Of a DNA stretch of 64,000 nt, positions 44,944 to 55,890 are shown in pieces (position 1 is the first letter of the stretch; every line of letters starts with the position of its first letter). The stretch is taken from contig OX411543.1 of NCBI GenBank assembly GCA_948146395.1, forward strand, positions 65,731,474 through 65,795,473, written 5' to 3'. The notes beneath the pieces were generated by a model that searched no databases, was not told the origin of the DNA, and saw only the letters and a program-made list of their open reading frames with translations. The DNA is from Fragum whitleyi. Taxonomy: Eukaryota; Mollusca; Bivalvia; Cardiida; Cardiidae. Position numbers and translations under genes: made by a program.

Positions 44944-47900
44944 CGGTCTGACTATTTACCCCGGGAACCCCGGGAACTCGGAATTACCCCGGGAAACCAA
45001 TATATACATAAATAGGTATTTAGTATCAATAATTTCTATCACTGATTTAAAAAACAACAACATTTTTTTATAATTCATAACAAAAATTTAATGTTCTACA
45101 TGAAATTTATAAGAAATATGTTATGTTAAAAAACCTCCTCGTACCCCGGGAATCCCCATCAGTTTACAAAGGCCACTGGGATATTCTCCAATTAACCTAG
45201 TTTATAAGTCATTAAACTGAGACATATCTTTGGATGTAGAAATCCTTGATTCTTAAAAAGTATGGGCTGAAATAGCCCTGGTCCCGAAGTTAACGTATGT
45301 ATCATGTTCCCGTGGTATTTCCTGAATTACCCAGGGTCCCATTATGTTGACAGACAAGCGTAGAAACTTTTCCCGGGGTAGGTAAATCGATTTCAATTAC
45401 CCCGGGTACCACTAAGTAAAAGATTCTATGTCAGGGAAAATTCCCCGGGTACTGTTCTTATCCTGATTTTGATGTTTTGCGATGACGATTTACCGGGACT
45501 TTGTTTCAACTATTTCAATCTAAATTACCACGGGTCCCTAGAAGTTAACGTTCCGTAGGATTCCCGGGTATGTTGTTTAATAGAATTACCCCGGGTCCCG
45601 TAATTGGAAGTTTCCATGGACTGTACTATCGGTATTAATTATTTTCTACATTCCGTCTATGTAAATGCACTCAGAGAAGATTCCCGGGGTATTGTTTAAG
45701 TGCATTCATTATTGTGCGAAATACCCCGGGTTCCAAAAGCCTTCATTGTTCGAAGATTCAGTATCAACATTCGGTTTTGTCTTTTTCTGTACATTGATTA
45801 AATGCGACAGTTAAAGTCAATATCAGGTTGAGTGAATCGAACTACATGTATACACAAATAAAAGTGTCCGTCTAAACATATTTACGCAGGCCCGAATAGA
45901 AAGATAGACTATTATGTTTCAGGTAATGAGACTTATATTACAACTTATACTACAACATGTTGTTAAATAATTTGAGTGACGACCATCACATCGAAGTTTA
46001 AGCTTGGAATTTCGACATAAGCCAACAAACACTGTTCATTACCTATTTTCTCTATCATGGAAAATTAATTCAAAATATCCCTCTGATCCATAAGATAGAT
46101 GCTTCAAATCAAAAAGTCGTCGGACCAACAAAATCAGTCACTTTTGCATGGACATTTCACTAAGCTGTTTTTACGGCGTTTAGGTTTCCAATCTACGCAT
46201 TCCATTTTGTTTCACGTCCAAAATTTATCTAATGATCCGACAAATAACGATTAATATTAATTAGCGATTATCATTAAGATAATAATTTGTAATTCATATT
46301 CTGTCCTGCATGCCAATATTGTCTTAGCTGTTGTTACGACGTTAAGGCTGTCCGCTCACCATTTACTTTTTGTTTGTTGTACAAAATTATTGATGTTGTA
46401 AATAATGATTTAATATATGAAACGATCAACCTTTCGCTTATAAATTATAATTCATATTCTGTCATGCGTTCCGGATGCTAAAACGTTTGCGAATGTTAAT
46501 TATTCATGAAAAAAAGGAATAAGCACCGTAGCGGTCGCCCTTAAGTTCAGTTCCTCTTGAGCAATTAATTTGCATCACGGATACAGCTTATTTGAGGATT
46601 TCAAACAAATTGCGATTTAATTATATGAAGCGGTATCATTCCTGTACAGGTAATCAAATACTCGCTCATAAAATAAATCGAAATTAAACCTATTGAACCT
46701 ATTTACAGTCATTCAATCGAGTGATTGGTGAAGCTATTTGGTTCATTGACGATAGAAATATCGAAGCTACAGAATTGTTTTGTACTGTAACGAAGTTTTG
46801 CTCGACGACGAATTAGTCTAGGTCATTCAGTCAGCGATCCTTCCTTTAGAGCTTCGACTTCCACGGACAGATAAGTACTACCTCTGAGAATACATTTCTC
46901 GTTAATATGTGACTGATTATCCCGGGACTCTTATGCCCCCCTGTGTGTATACAAAAAATGACTAGTTACCCCGGGAATTGCATACGGAGTCGAGAGAAAA
47001 TGCGATGACGATAACTCGTGTTTTTATTCTTATTCATATTTTTTTTAAAGAGAATTTGACCTTTTTTACCAAAAATGATTAATTGTACTTAATTCGGTGC
47101 TTATTCCCATGAATGTTTAGGATAAAACTAGGTCATATTGATTAACTCTCTCGGGGTAACTATGAACAACAACCATTCGACGGACACATAGCTTCCCGGG
47201 GTAATTCTTTTAGAAGCGCACAATTCTCTGATTTTCGAAATTTTTGCAATGAAGAAAAAATTGAACAACTTAAGTCTACAAAATGTCCGGGGTTAGAGTA
47301 TATGCAAACACCAAAACACGTTAGTCTGAATACAAAAGCGTTGATAAAATTACACCGGGTTCCATAAAGTTAATGTTGTCAGCATTGCAAGATTCCCGGG
47401 TTAAATGTTCAAAGCGATTTCAATGATGTGAAGCTTTAGTCGGGCCCAAATGAGTTTATTCTTATTTTTTACATAAAGGAGATTCCCGGGGTTATTTCAT
47501 GGCGATTTCATTTGTGCTAGATCATCCCGGGTCCTGTCGAGGCGGTGTTTAAATCATAGAATATATTCCCGGGGTAAATGTAAAGCGTTTTGAACAGTTT
47601 TGCTAGAAATACAACAGATCCCGGTCATCAATTTAGTATTTCAATAATTTTGGTGATATTCCTGGTTTAAGTTACCAGCGGTTTCAGTGATGATAGAATT
47701 ATTCCAGGCCTCATAAAGTTGGCGATACCATTTTAGAAAATCTTCCCGGTGTAGGTTCATAGTGATTTCATTGATGCAATGATGCCTTATTTTTGGTGTT
47801 TACATCATTGATTCCCGGGGTATTATTCATTGAGATTAATTACTGTTAATATAAACTTTGGCAAAACAAGTTCATTGTTAAAGACCTAGAAATTCTCCCG

Positions 47901-48171
47901 GTGTTATAATTTAAAACGATTCTAATATTGATAGAATTACCCCGGGTCCCACTTAAAAATGTTGTAAAACCAGGAGAAAACGTCATGCGTTTTTCGTAAT
48001 TAAGTGGAAATACATGAGTATATTGAAATCTTTTTTCAATCAAAAGAGATATATTCACCAAAGTGCATTTTATAGAACAAACATATCCTCTGTATGGTAA
48101 TATTGGGTTTCCCGGGGTAATTCCGAGTTCCCGGGGTTTCCCGGGGTTCCCGGGGTAAATAGTAAGACCCC
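44944..48171. mobile_element. 3.2-kb TIR element with TTACCCCGGG motif arms and perfect 8-bp target duplication
   Basis: The ends CGGTCTGACTATTTACC and GGTAAATAGTAAGACCCC belong to inverted repeats of about 60 bp that include GGAACTCGGAATTACC. GGAAATCC is repeated exactly outside (44936-44943 and 48172-48179). Some thirty TTACCCCGGG / CCCGGGGTAA-type motifs fill the two arms (44955-45735 and 46918-48160). The centre has none. A 135-codon minus-strand frame at the right end translates the motif array and is not a gene. No transposase was recognised. Confidence 0.8.
45740..46910. other. Motif-free centre of the CCCGGG element
   Basis: A central 1.2-kb block lacks the CCCGGG motif that is dense on both sides. 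No open frame of note. It may be a captured sequence, a decayed coding region, or simply a spacer. Confidence 0.4.
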
Positions 48172-48180
48172 GGAAATCCT

Positions 48181-48960
48181 CCACAATGGCGGTTGTTTCG
48201 GATGTAAACAAACGATTCAAGTGATGTCGACAAAATACTCTCAATCTAAACAAAACTCATTTTGTTACACAAGTATTTCTTGAAAGACTTAAATTTATAC
48301 TGCATGAACGCAACGGAATTTAGGTGTCAAAGCTCTATGCCTTTGGTTTAAGGTTTGATATTTTAGTCAATTCGTCCCTGTCTCCCTTCGAACTGAAAAA
48401 ATGGAAATCTCACAGACAATTTAGACGTAACGAACTATAGTAAAGACACATGTCAACAATCATGGCAAATTAAATTCGATCCTAAATGTGTTGGCACTAT
48501 GCATAGCATAGAGTGGATATGATAGTGACTGGGTTGGTATCCACGAAGAACCCATATTCACGCATGTATCCCCGATTTCTATATCCCCGATTTCTATATA
48601 TCCGTTCCTTGCTACTTTGCCGTCCGCAGCACTAGAGTATTAATTGTAGGGTGTGAAACCTCATTACGTAATCAAACAAAATGCTAACCGGATGTTTACA
48701 TTCTTACTATTATATGCTGCCGGGAACAAATGGAAAATTAGGTCATTTGATGGTGCATTATGGGTATTTTTGTAAGCTGCAAAAATTATTAACGAAACTA
48801 ATCATTCATGGCTTATTTTTTGGTAGTACCTTAAAACAGGTTGAAACTTAGTCACATGCAAAAAATATATTTTGTGTTTAAGTTTTCTTAGATATGCATT
48901 ATGCACAGCTAAGTTGCTGCATTGAAGTTGTGACCCAATTAACTGCAGACTGCTGGCTCA
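48181..48960. other. No gene; YY1-like motif beside the insertion site
   Basis: ACAATGGCGG lies directly outside the TIR element (48183-48192) and resembles a YY1 site. A 16-bp direct repeat, CCCCGATTTCTATAT-type, is near 48570-48600. No gene was recognised. Confidence 0.4.
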
Positions 48961-48969
48961 AATGATAAA

Positions 48970-49008
48970 TGACGTCATAAGAACGGGATTATAGAAAAAT
49001 GGCGGCCA
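48970..49008 (+). promoter_or_regulatory. CRE plus YY1-like promoter module candidate
   Basis: A perfect CRE palindrome TGACGTCA (48970-48977) is followed 22 nt later by AAAATGGCGGCC, matching the YY1 consensus. The same pair with tighter spacing is at 61141-61160. The frame from this ATG stops after six codons, so the motif would be regulatory. The inference is from sequence alone. Confidence 0.35.
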
Positions 49009-50186
49009 CAGATTTTTGAGTAGGGAGAGTTTAAAATTTAATTTGATTCTCACTAATTGAATTAGTTTACTTAATAATAGTGCTATGCCCAGATGGAATA
49101 ATGATTTTTCTACACACACATGTACAATAATAGTAAGTTTAATCTGAATTTAAACTATTTGATTTTGATTAATTATTAAGAAGAACGGAGATACAGGAAA
49201 AGGGTATAAGGGAAATTATTCAAATAAAATTATTTTTGGAATTAAAAGAATATATTTTCCTATAATTGTATTTTTGTTTACATATTGTTGTCTCATTAAA
49301 ACATGAAATTCATCAATTGTCAATATTTTAAAGAAAAGTTTCAAAATACCTACCAAAAATGAAAGATCAGTAAAAAGAGAACCAATTTTTATGCACTTAG
49401 AATAAAAGCCAAAAAATTAGGGAAAAACTTGTTTTTGGTCTGAAATATCACCTATGTTTAGTAAAACAAGAATTTTCTGACACATTCTTCAAAAGAAGAT
49501 GTTTGCAAACCCGTAGTAATTTCTATATTAAATTATAGATTTCCAAATATTCCAACTGGCATAAAGTGTCAATCCCTATTTTGAAAAGGGGCTCCCCATA
49601 AATTGATTTCAGCGTCAACAATTTTTCCTAACTGGAAGTTTGTTATTCTCTGTCATATTAAAAAGATATTTGCTAATCAAATAATCCATTTTTCATAAAC
49701 CTATATTATCTAAAAGACATCACAATGTTGGAAAATCATCTGAGCTATAATGTAAGAATGTTGCCTTATTTTCTCAGTTCAATATAAGGACCCCCTAAAT
49801 GTTTATCTACCCATATAATCATCATATTAATGACACATTACATAATGCTTGTGTCATTTCAAAGCCTCAGATGTTGACAAATACCAAAAATAAAAAAAAA
49901 TGACCACATTAGGTGGATAAAAATGTAAAAGATGACTTATTAGGATTTAACAAATTGGGACATAAGAAAAATGAGAAAACTTGACACTATTGTTTTAAAC
50001 TGCGCTAGAAAATAGAAGAAATAACGAATTATTCAAATTTCTGACATTTTTCAAATCAGAATTTGACTATTCAGATTGAAATTTACAGATGGTGTCATTT
50101 AGTTTTGCGTTGACTTCATAATCAACAGAATATCGTTAGTGCCTGACTATTGGGTTGCGTGAAAATGGGTACCTGGTGGATATACA
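49009..50186. other. No gene recognised
   Basis: AT-rich with no supported feature. Confidence 0.4.
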
Positions 50187-51313
50187 GACATTTTTTACCA
50201 TAACCATTTTGTACCCTAAAATATATTACCATTTCATACCATAAGATGACCATTTCGTACCATAGGCGAAGACGTTTCGTACCATATGTTGACCATTTTG
50301 TACCAAAATGGAATAGATGATTTCTTAAATAACTTAATTTTTTCGTGTAAAATCGCAAAAAAAAAATATTTGCTTGTGCTGCGAGCCTATAAAATTTATA
50401 GCCTTTTACTAATTAAAGGAGTAGGCCAAATTATGAAAAGGTTGATTGGCTGGTATGTTGTTTGCTACAAGATTGATGATAACAAATTGACAATGAATTG
50501 TTTGGTGTTTGCCTTCAATTATTAATCATCAACTGATTAGCAATAAGCCTTGTTTCTGAATTGAATAAATAACGATATGCTTTTGAGAGTATATTGGTGA
50601 TACTTTTTTTTTGAGGCTACAAGAGAAATGGATTTTGTATTCTATGTTCTTAAGCAATTGCAGCACGTCGTCCAGTAGTTAATACATATTTCAAGAAATG
50701 AAAATAAACTTGTTCAATTAACACTATCTATATATTAAGAATATATTATTTAAAAAAAAACTATAGCAATTAAGGTAATTTAACAAACTATAACCAGTAT
50801 GATTTAGTTCTTGTGTTGTAACTCATGACTTTTTAGGTATAGATGCTAACAAGTTCACGAATTTCAGGCGCCTTTTGAAATTTATCAACAAACTTTCAAA
50901 AATAAAAAAAGATGAAAAGAAATAAAAGGAAAAAAAATATCATCATCCATCCTCTTTTTCGTGGATATTTGTTTGTTTGGTATATTCTATTAAAGTAATA
51001 ATTATCGTGTATCTTTTTAAAAAATGATAAAATATCAACAGAGTATTATCAAATAAATTTTGACTTCTTTTCTGTCATCCCAAAACCAAATATATGGTAC
51101 GAATTCTGTATCAAAATACTAAGAAATGGATTACCCTGCGGTACAAAATGGTAATTTTATGGTACAAAACGACTTTTCCTATGGTACGAAACGTCTTCAC
51201 CTATGGTACGAAACGTCTTCACCTATGGCACGAAACGTCTTCGCCTATGGTACGAAACGTCTTCGCATACGACACGAAAGGTCTGCTACGAAATGGTATT
51301 GGTACAAAACGTC
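50187..51313. mobile_element. TIR element with GGTACGAAACGTCTTC motif arms
   Basis: The left arm (50187-50315) has GACATTTTTTACC, ACCATTTCGTACCATA and GAAGACGTTTCGTACC. The right arm (51094-51313) holds the reverse complements, with GGTACGAAACGTCTTC repeated four times. The arms end inwards at TTTGTACCAAAATGG and the reverse of TTTGTACCGCAGGG. The centre is AT-rich and non-coding. A target duplication could not be fixed. Open frames in the right arm translate the repeats. Confidence 0.7.
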
Positions 51314-51587
51314 CATAATTCAACTGAGTAGGCCTAAAATATGAAATGGACTGCCTAGCATGAAATGGGGCGAAATGGACCTTCTTAGGGTGAAATAGAC
51401 TTTAATATACGGCATAACAGGCTATTTCACTATTAAAATACTTTTATGAACCAGTAAATTGCTTCATAGATCATTTCACTAAGAACTTTTATTAGAAATT
51501 GAGAGATATAAATGCATTTTGTTAACTTTTGAAGACTGGTATTGACTGACGACTAAGAAGACTCCTCGTCGGTGAAAGGGACTTCTT

Positions 51588-51675
51588 TATTCACAATAAA
51601 CTATACAGTTTTCAATGAAGTGATAAGATAATATTCACAATAAACTATATAGTTTTCAATGAAGTGATAAGATAA
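51588..51675 (+). repeat. 44-bp tandem duplication
   Basis: The unit beginning TATTCACAATAAACTATA and containing CAATGAAGTGATAAGATAA occurs twice head to tail with one or two differences. Confidence 0.8.
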
Positions 51676-52189
51676 TTTTCTGCAAACAATGTATTCATAT
51701 AGTCTTGAATAGTGAGCACTAAATGGACATTTCAGATGTCTAAATGGATTTCATTCTGAACTTGGTTAATATGCAAAAGATTTCTACCTTCAGTAATGAG
51801 ATAAGCCTAAGTGTTCAACAGTTTAACGAAAGAAATTAAAATAATTTTTAAAAAGGTGTTGTTATATGATGTCCGAAGTTCTTGCTTAAAGATTCGGAGA
51901 GCGAAATGGACATGAAAATGGAGAAATGGGCTTCAACTTTTGAAATATAACAATTTTAAATTCATCGATTGGCAATAAATCAATGAATAAAACATCCAAA
52001 TTAATAAATTTGGGCAAAGAATAAGCAAATTGTTGTCTATTTATGAAGTTTATTACATACACTGCCCTCCAAAAGATCCTTCACACACATTTCATTTATA
52101 AGATTTTCAGCTTTAATCTTTTTAAACAAAGTTATAGATTAGTTTTTATTACTTAAAATCTGATTATTCCCATTTGAACGCTATTTTAG

Positions 52190-52283
52190 ACGACAAAATG
52201 ACTGTTGATAAAGATACTATTTTAGAACAATGTATAACAGAAAATATTGAGACAAAAGGAGAAAATGCTGATTATCAGTGGAA
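52190..52283. mobile_element. Fragment of TTAACCCTTT MITE
   Basis: GACGACAAAATGA and GAAAATATTGAGACAAAAGG, then GAGAAAATGCTGATTATCAG, match the interior of the copy at 62912-63141. Both ends are lost. Confidence 0.5.
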
Positions 52284-52969
52284 CGTTGTGAGAGACTTGT
52301 AAATAGCATGCCTAGATGCATGTTCAGGCTGTCTTACCTGCTAATGGAGGCTACACTAAATATTGACAGAAGTTGATCCCCTTGATAGAAAATTTGGCAA
52401 AATGGTGAACTATTCTGATTTAGTCGATTTTACATGATTTTGCCATTTCTGGTATTGCTTCTTAATTGATACATTGCAATAAAGATATAAAGTATACATT
52501 TTATTAATAAAAATAATATAAAACTTTGTTTTAAATTACTTAAGCTAAAGATCTTTAAAAGAAGTGTGTGTGAAGAAACTTTTGAAGGGCAGTGTATATA
52601 AATGTCCATTTTGCTGTGAAAAGATCCATTTTGCTCCATTTCGTATTTTAGGCCAACCGATAGTGACTTCTCAACTCGTCCCATAGGAAACTGGGCCCAA
52701 TAAATGTAGCCTGGTACCCCACTGTATTGATCGTAGTAATAGAATGTAGTGATAAATGGAATGATCAATGATAATTAATCTTACCTAAATTCAAAAGTAT
52801 TTCAGGGTTCGACACTAAGGGGAGTCCGGGAGTCTGAGACTCCTTGTCTACCAGTTAGACTCCTTCCATTTGCAAGTAAGGAGTCTACTGGACTCCAAGG
52901 GCCATATTACAATATTTTGAAATACAGTTGCTCAGAGCAGTGTCCTTTCTAACATTTGCCAAAACTGTA

Positions 52970-53316
52970 CAGTAAAACTTGTGTTAAGCGACCACTTAAG
53001 GGACCACCAAAAAGCGGTCGTTTATGGGAATGGTCGCTTAATACGAAATACCATGATGAAGGTGACAGTTCATTTTGATAGTATTTAAAGATTGTTGGTC
53101 AAGTCACACTAAATCCTATGATGTTCGAACCCATTAGAATCGTCTTATTGAGACGATTCTGATGGGTTCCAACAACATAATATTCAACAAAAGCCAATTT
53201 TTTGCTAAGAATATCCACTTTTTCAGAGATTATGTTTACGGTCAGGTTTTTTTTATGATGGTCGCTTAATAAAATTGGTCGCTTAATAGACGTGGTCGCT
53301 CGAGCAATATCGACTG
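52970..53316. mobile_element. Tc1/mariner-like MITE with TTAAGCGACC motifs, nested
   Basis: The ends are CAGT and ACTG with TA outside (52968-52969 and 53317-53318), the classic Tc1/mariner arrangement. TTAAGCGACC / GGTCGCTTAA motifs recur in both arms. Inside is a 21-bp-arm hairpin at about 53123-53172 (ACCCATTAGAATCGTCT / AGACGATTCTGATGGGT). An 86-codon frame on the minus strand across it is incidental. Confidence 0.75.
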
Positions 53317-53399
53317 TATATATTTTCACTACAAAGCTTGTTGAAGAAAACATTTGCATGCATCCTGTATTGTTTTGAGAAAAAAACTCTTCTTTGGTA

Positions 53400-53460
53400 G
53401 AACATTGTGGAAAAGGAGAAATTGCTTTTTACAAGCAATTTCTTCTTTTCTACAATGTTA
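53400..53460. mobile_element. Fragment of TTAACCCTTT MITE (central hairpin)
   Basis: GGAGAAATTGCT and AGCAATTTCTTC around TTTTACA match the central hairpin of the copy at 38627. ACATTGTGGAAAAGG and CTACAATGTT extend the stem. Confidence 0.55.
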
Positions 53461-53571
53461 TCCCATTATGAAAATTTGGACTCCTTACTTTGAGCTTGGA
53501 CTCCTTGATTTCATGTGTTAGGAGTCCAATTGACTCCTTAATCTCAGGAGTTAGTGTCAACCCCTGTATTT

Positions 53572-54355
53572 CGACTTGTAATTTGTATTCTGCACAGCAC
53601 AAAATGATAGTCCTGACACAATTATTTGGCTAAAAAATATGCCAATAGTAGGCAGCCATATCAAATTCAGTAAATTTTGAAGCACTCCATTGTATCAATG
53701 TATTGTAGAGATTGGAGAATGATGTCAAAACTTACGATATGGAGCCCCATTAGTACTAAGATAAATGAATTTGAATTAAAAACAATGTTATTTAGGGATA
53801 ACGATTGTTCTTTTTTGGAAAATAGTAATTTTCTATCACTTTTAAAATATCTAACAACCACTATTTCCTAAATTTGGACAAAAACTATTTTACCATGCTG
53901 TTTTGAAATGAAGGCAAGAATCTAGCACCATTCTAATATTTCTTGACATCTTAGTCATTATAAGTTTCTGGTAAGAGATTTTTTACACTAAGAAACTGGG
54001 GCAAAATATCAGCCCATTCCCCATGGCGATTTTTCCCCAGAAAATTGTCTTTTTCCCCACTCAATCAAATTTCTCCTCCCAAACAAGCTTTGCTCTTGTG
54101 GATATTAAATTTTATGTAACAAATCAAAGATGATCAATTTAATGCTCGTTAAATGAATTTAAAATAGAACTAAATAGAACTTGTAAACGCAAAACACCAC
54201 CCTATATCCTTTATTATTAACGATCCAAAAGGAAAGTAAACATACCAGAATTTCCTGAAGATCGTCATAATTGCCTAATTAGGCCGATTCGGTATCATGA
54301 TATCGTCAGAGTTTTGCTGTGTGTGATGGCGTAACCACGCCGATTCATACTGGAT
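53572..54355. other. No gene recognised
   Basis: AT-rich sequence with overlapping short frames on both strands near 53670-53870 and no recognisable domain. Confidence 0.4.
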
Positions 54356-54356
54356 C

Positions 54357-54529
54357 CCCTTTTTTATCTTTCTCGAAGGGAGTAGCCGCCGCTTTGTCTG
54401 TCCGTCCGTCCGTCCGTCTGTCCGTCTGTCCCCACCTATTTCTCCATAACCCCTGGGCCAAATTGAATGAAACTTACCATGTGAACTCCCTATGATATAG
54501 TGATGATGCATCTGTGACGGGTTTTTTTT
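54357..54529 (+). mobile_element. Partial duplicate of the CTCCCC-head pearl-like element
   Basis: A decayed head (TCTCGAAGGGAGTAGCCGC) is followed by the TCCG tract and CCCCACCTATTTCTCC. This is a copy of 54530-54690 offset by 162 bp. It is probably a tandem first unit or a truncated insertion. Confidence 0.6.
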
Positions 54530-55889
54530 ATGCTCCCCGAAGGGAGAGCATATAGCTACCGCTTTGTCTGTCCGTCCGTCCGTCCGTCCCTCCCCACCTA
54601 TTTCTCCATAACCCCTGGGCCAAATTGAATGAAACTTACCATGTGAACTCCCTATGATATAGTGATGATGCATCTGTGACGGTTTTTGGATTTGAGGCCT
54701 CGTCACGGGAAAAGGGGACTTAGGGTAAAAAACAGTTTTCCCAAATTTCTCCTAGTCTAACAGTCAGAATTTAGTGAAATTTCATATTTGAGTAGCAAAT
54801 CAGATGCCCTTTACTATAAACAATTTGAAATTTACGTAAAAAAAAAATATATCATGGAAAAAGGGGGCTTAATGTTTGTAACCTTTACGTTAGCGCATAA
54901 AATAAAGTTATTCTTTGGTTTCTCCTAGTCTTATGCTCAGAATTTGATGAAATTTCACATTTGAGTAGCAAATCAGATGCCCTTTACCCAAAACTATTTG
55001 AAATTTGTGTCTTAGAATATGTCATGCAAAAAGTGGGTTTAATGTTTGTTACCTTTATGTTAGCTGTATAAGATAACAGCTTATTTGAGTCTTTGAAATC
55101 TGACCACAGAGCATATTATCTCCTAAAGTATAATAGCTATCAACTTGAAACTTTATGGGTGGATAGATCTTATGGAGGAGAAGTGCAGTGCACAAGAACT
55201 ACAATTCTTGCTTGCATAATTTTGGAGTTTTTCCCTTTGTTATTTTTGATACTTAGATTTTATCTGGAGCATATCTCCTAAAGTGTAATAGCTATCAACT
55301 TGAACATTTATGGGTGGATAGATCTCATGGAGGAGAAGTGCTATGCACAAGGACTACAACTCTTGCTTGCATAATTTTGGAGTTACTGCCCTTTGTTATT
55401 TTTGATACTTAGATTATATCTGGAGGATATCTCCTAAAGTATAATAGCTATCAACTTGAACATTTATGGGTGGATAGATCTCATGGAGGAGAAGTGCAGT
55501 GCACAAGAACTACAACTCTTACTTGCATAATTTTGGAGTTATTGCCCTTTGTTATTTTTGATACTTAGATTTTGTCTGGAGCATATCTCCTAAAGTATAT
55601 TAGCTATCAACTTGAAACTTTATGGGTGGATAGATCTCATGGAGGAGAAGTGCAATACATCAGAACTATAACTCTTGCTTGCATAATTTTGGAGTTATTG
55701 CCCTTTGTTATTTTTAATACTTAGATTTAATAGGGGGTAAATCTTGGACAGTACAAAAGAATCTTTAATCTATTAGGCTTCAGTTTACTATCAAGCTTTT
55801 GTGGCAGGGGATGTCTATGTCCAACATGGATCTTGTTTTTGTGACAATGCCTTATTAGGGGAGCATAATCCGTCTCTGACGGCTCTTGT
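54530..55889 (+). mobile_element. Pearl-like element, ATGCTCCCC head, with another element nested inside
   Basis: The 5' hairpin is ATGCTCCCC and GGGAGAGCAT around GAA. A TCCG tract follows, then a 173-bp core (units from about 54747 and 54920, TTCTCCTAGTCTAA anchor). The 3' part resumes after the nested element as GTGACAATGCCTTATTAGGG, then GGAGCATAATCC, a CCGTC / GACGG hairpin and CTCTTGT. GGGGAGCAT mirrors the head. Confidence 0.75.
55093..55836 (+). mobile_element. Pearl-like element with 156-bp core, nested, 5' truncated
   Basis: Units anchored by ACTTAGATTTTATCTGG are at about 55251, 55407, 55563 and 55719, exactly 156 bp apart. It shares core and 3' tail (TTAGGCTTCAGTTTACTATC and ATGTCTATGTCCAACATGGA) with the minus-strand element at 23705-24519. 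The tail ends TCTTGT at about 55836, and the tail of the host element follows at once. Confidence 0.8.
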
Positions 55890-55890
55890 T

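Larger units (their letters stand above)
51329..52655. mobile_element. TIR element with GAAATGGAC motif arms
   Basis: TAGGCCTAAAATATGAAATG at the left faces CATTTCGTATTTTAGGCC at the right. GAAATGGAC motifs repeat near both ends and inside (51725-51745, 51900-51935). It abuts the preceding TIR element within about 15 bp. The flanks CAACTGAG and CAACCGAT may be a decayed 8-bp duplication. A fragment of the TTAACCCTTT MITE (52190-52283) is inside. Confidence 0.65.
52803..53566. mobile_element. TIR element with GACTCC motif arms (CAGGG ends)
   Basis: The ends CAGGGTTCGACACTAA and, reversed, CAGGGGTTGACACTAA are inverted repeats. TATTT flanks both sides (52798-52802 and 53567-53571). GGAGTC / GACTCC motifs cluster in both arms (52820-52900 and 53468-53550). 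CAGGG termini are common in hAT elements, but the 5-bp duplication is shorter than the usual 8, so superfamily is open. It contains the nested element at 52970 and a TTAA-MITE hairpin at 53400. Confidence 0.75.

Noticed and set aside
47846..48253. 135-codon minus-strand frame rich in PGNPGKPREL
   Set aside because: It is the translation of the CCCGGG motif array in the terminal inverted repeat.
51094..51344. Frames with repeated GTKRLHLWYE-type units
   Set aside because: They translate the GGTACGAAACGTCTTC arm repeats of a TIR element.
54275..54706. 143-codon minus-strand frame, the longest in the window
   Set aside because: It reads through two copies of the pearl-like head and TCCG tract. 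The internal repeat and arginine/threonine/aspartate run come from the microsatellite.
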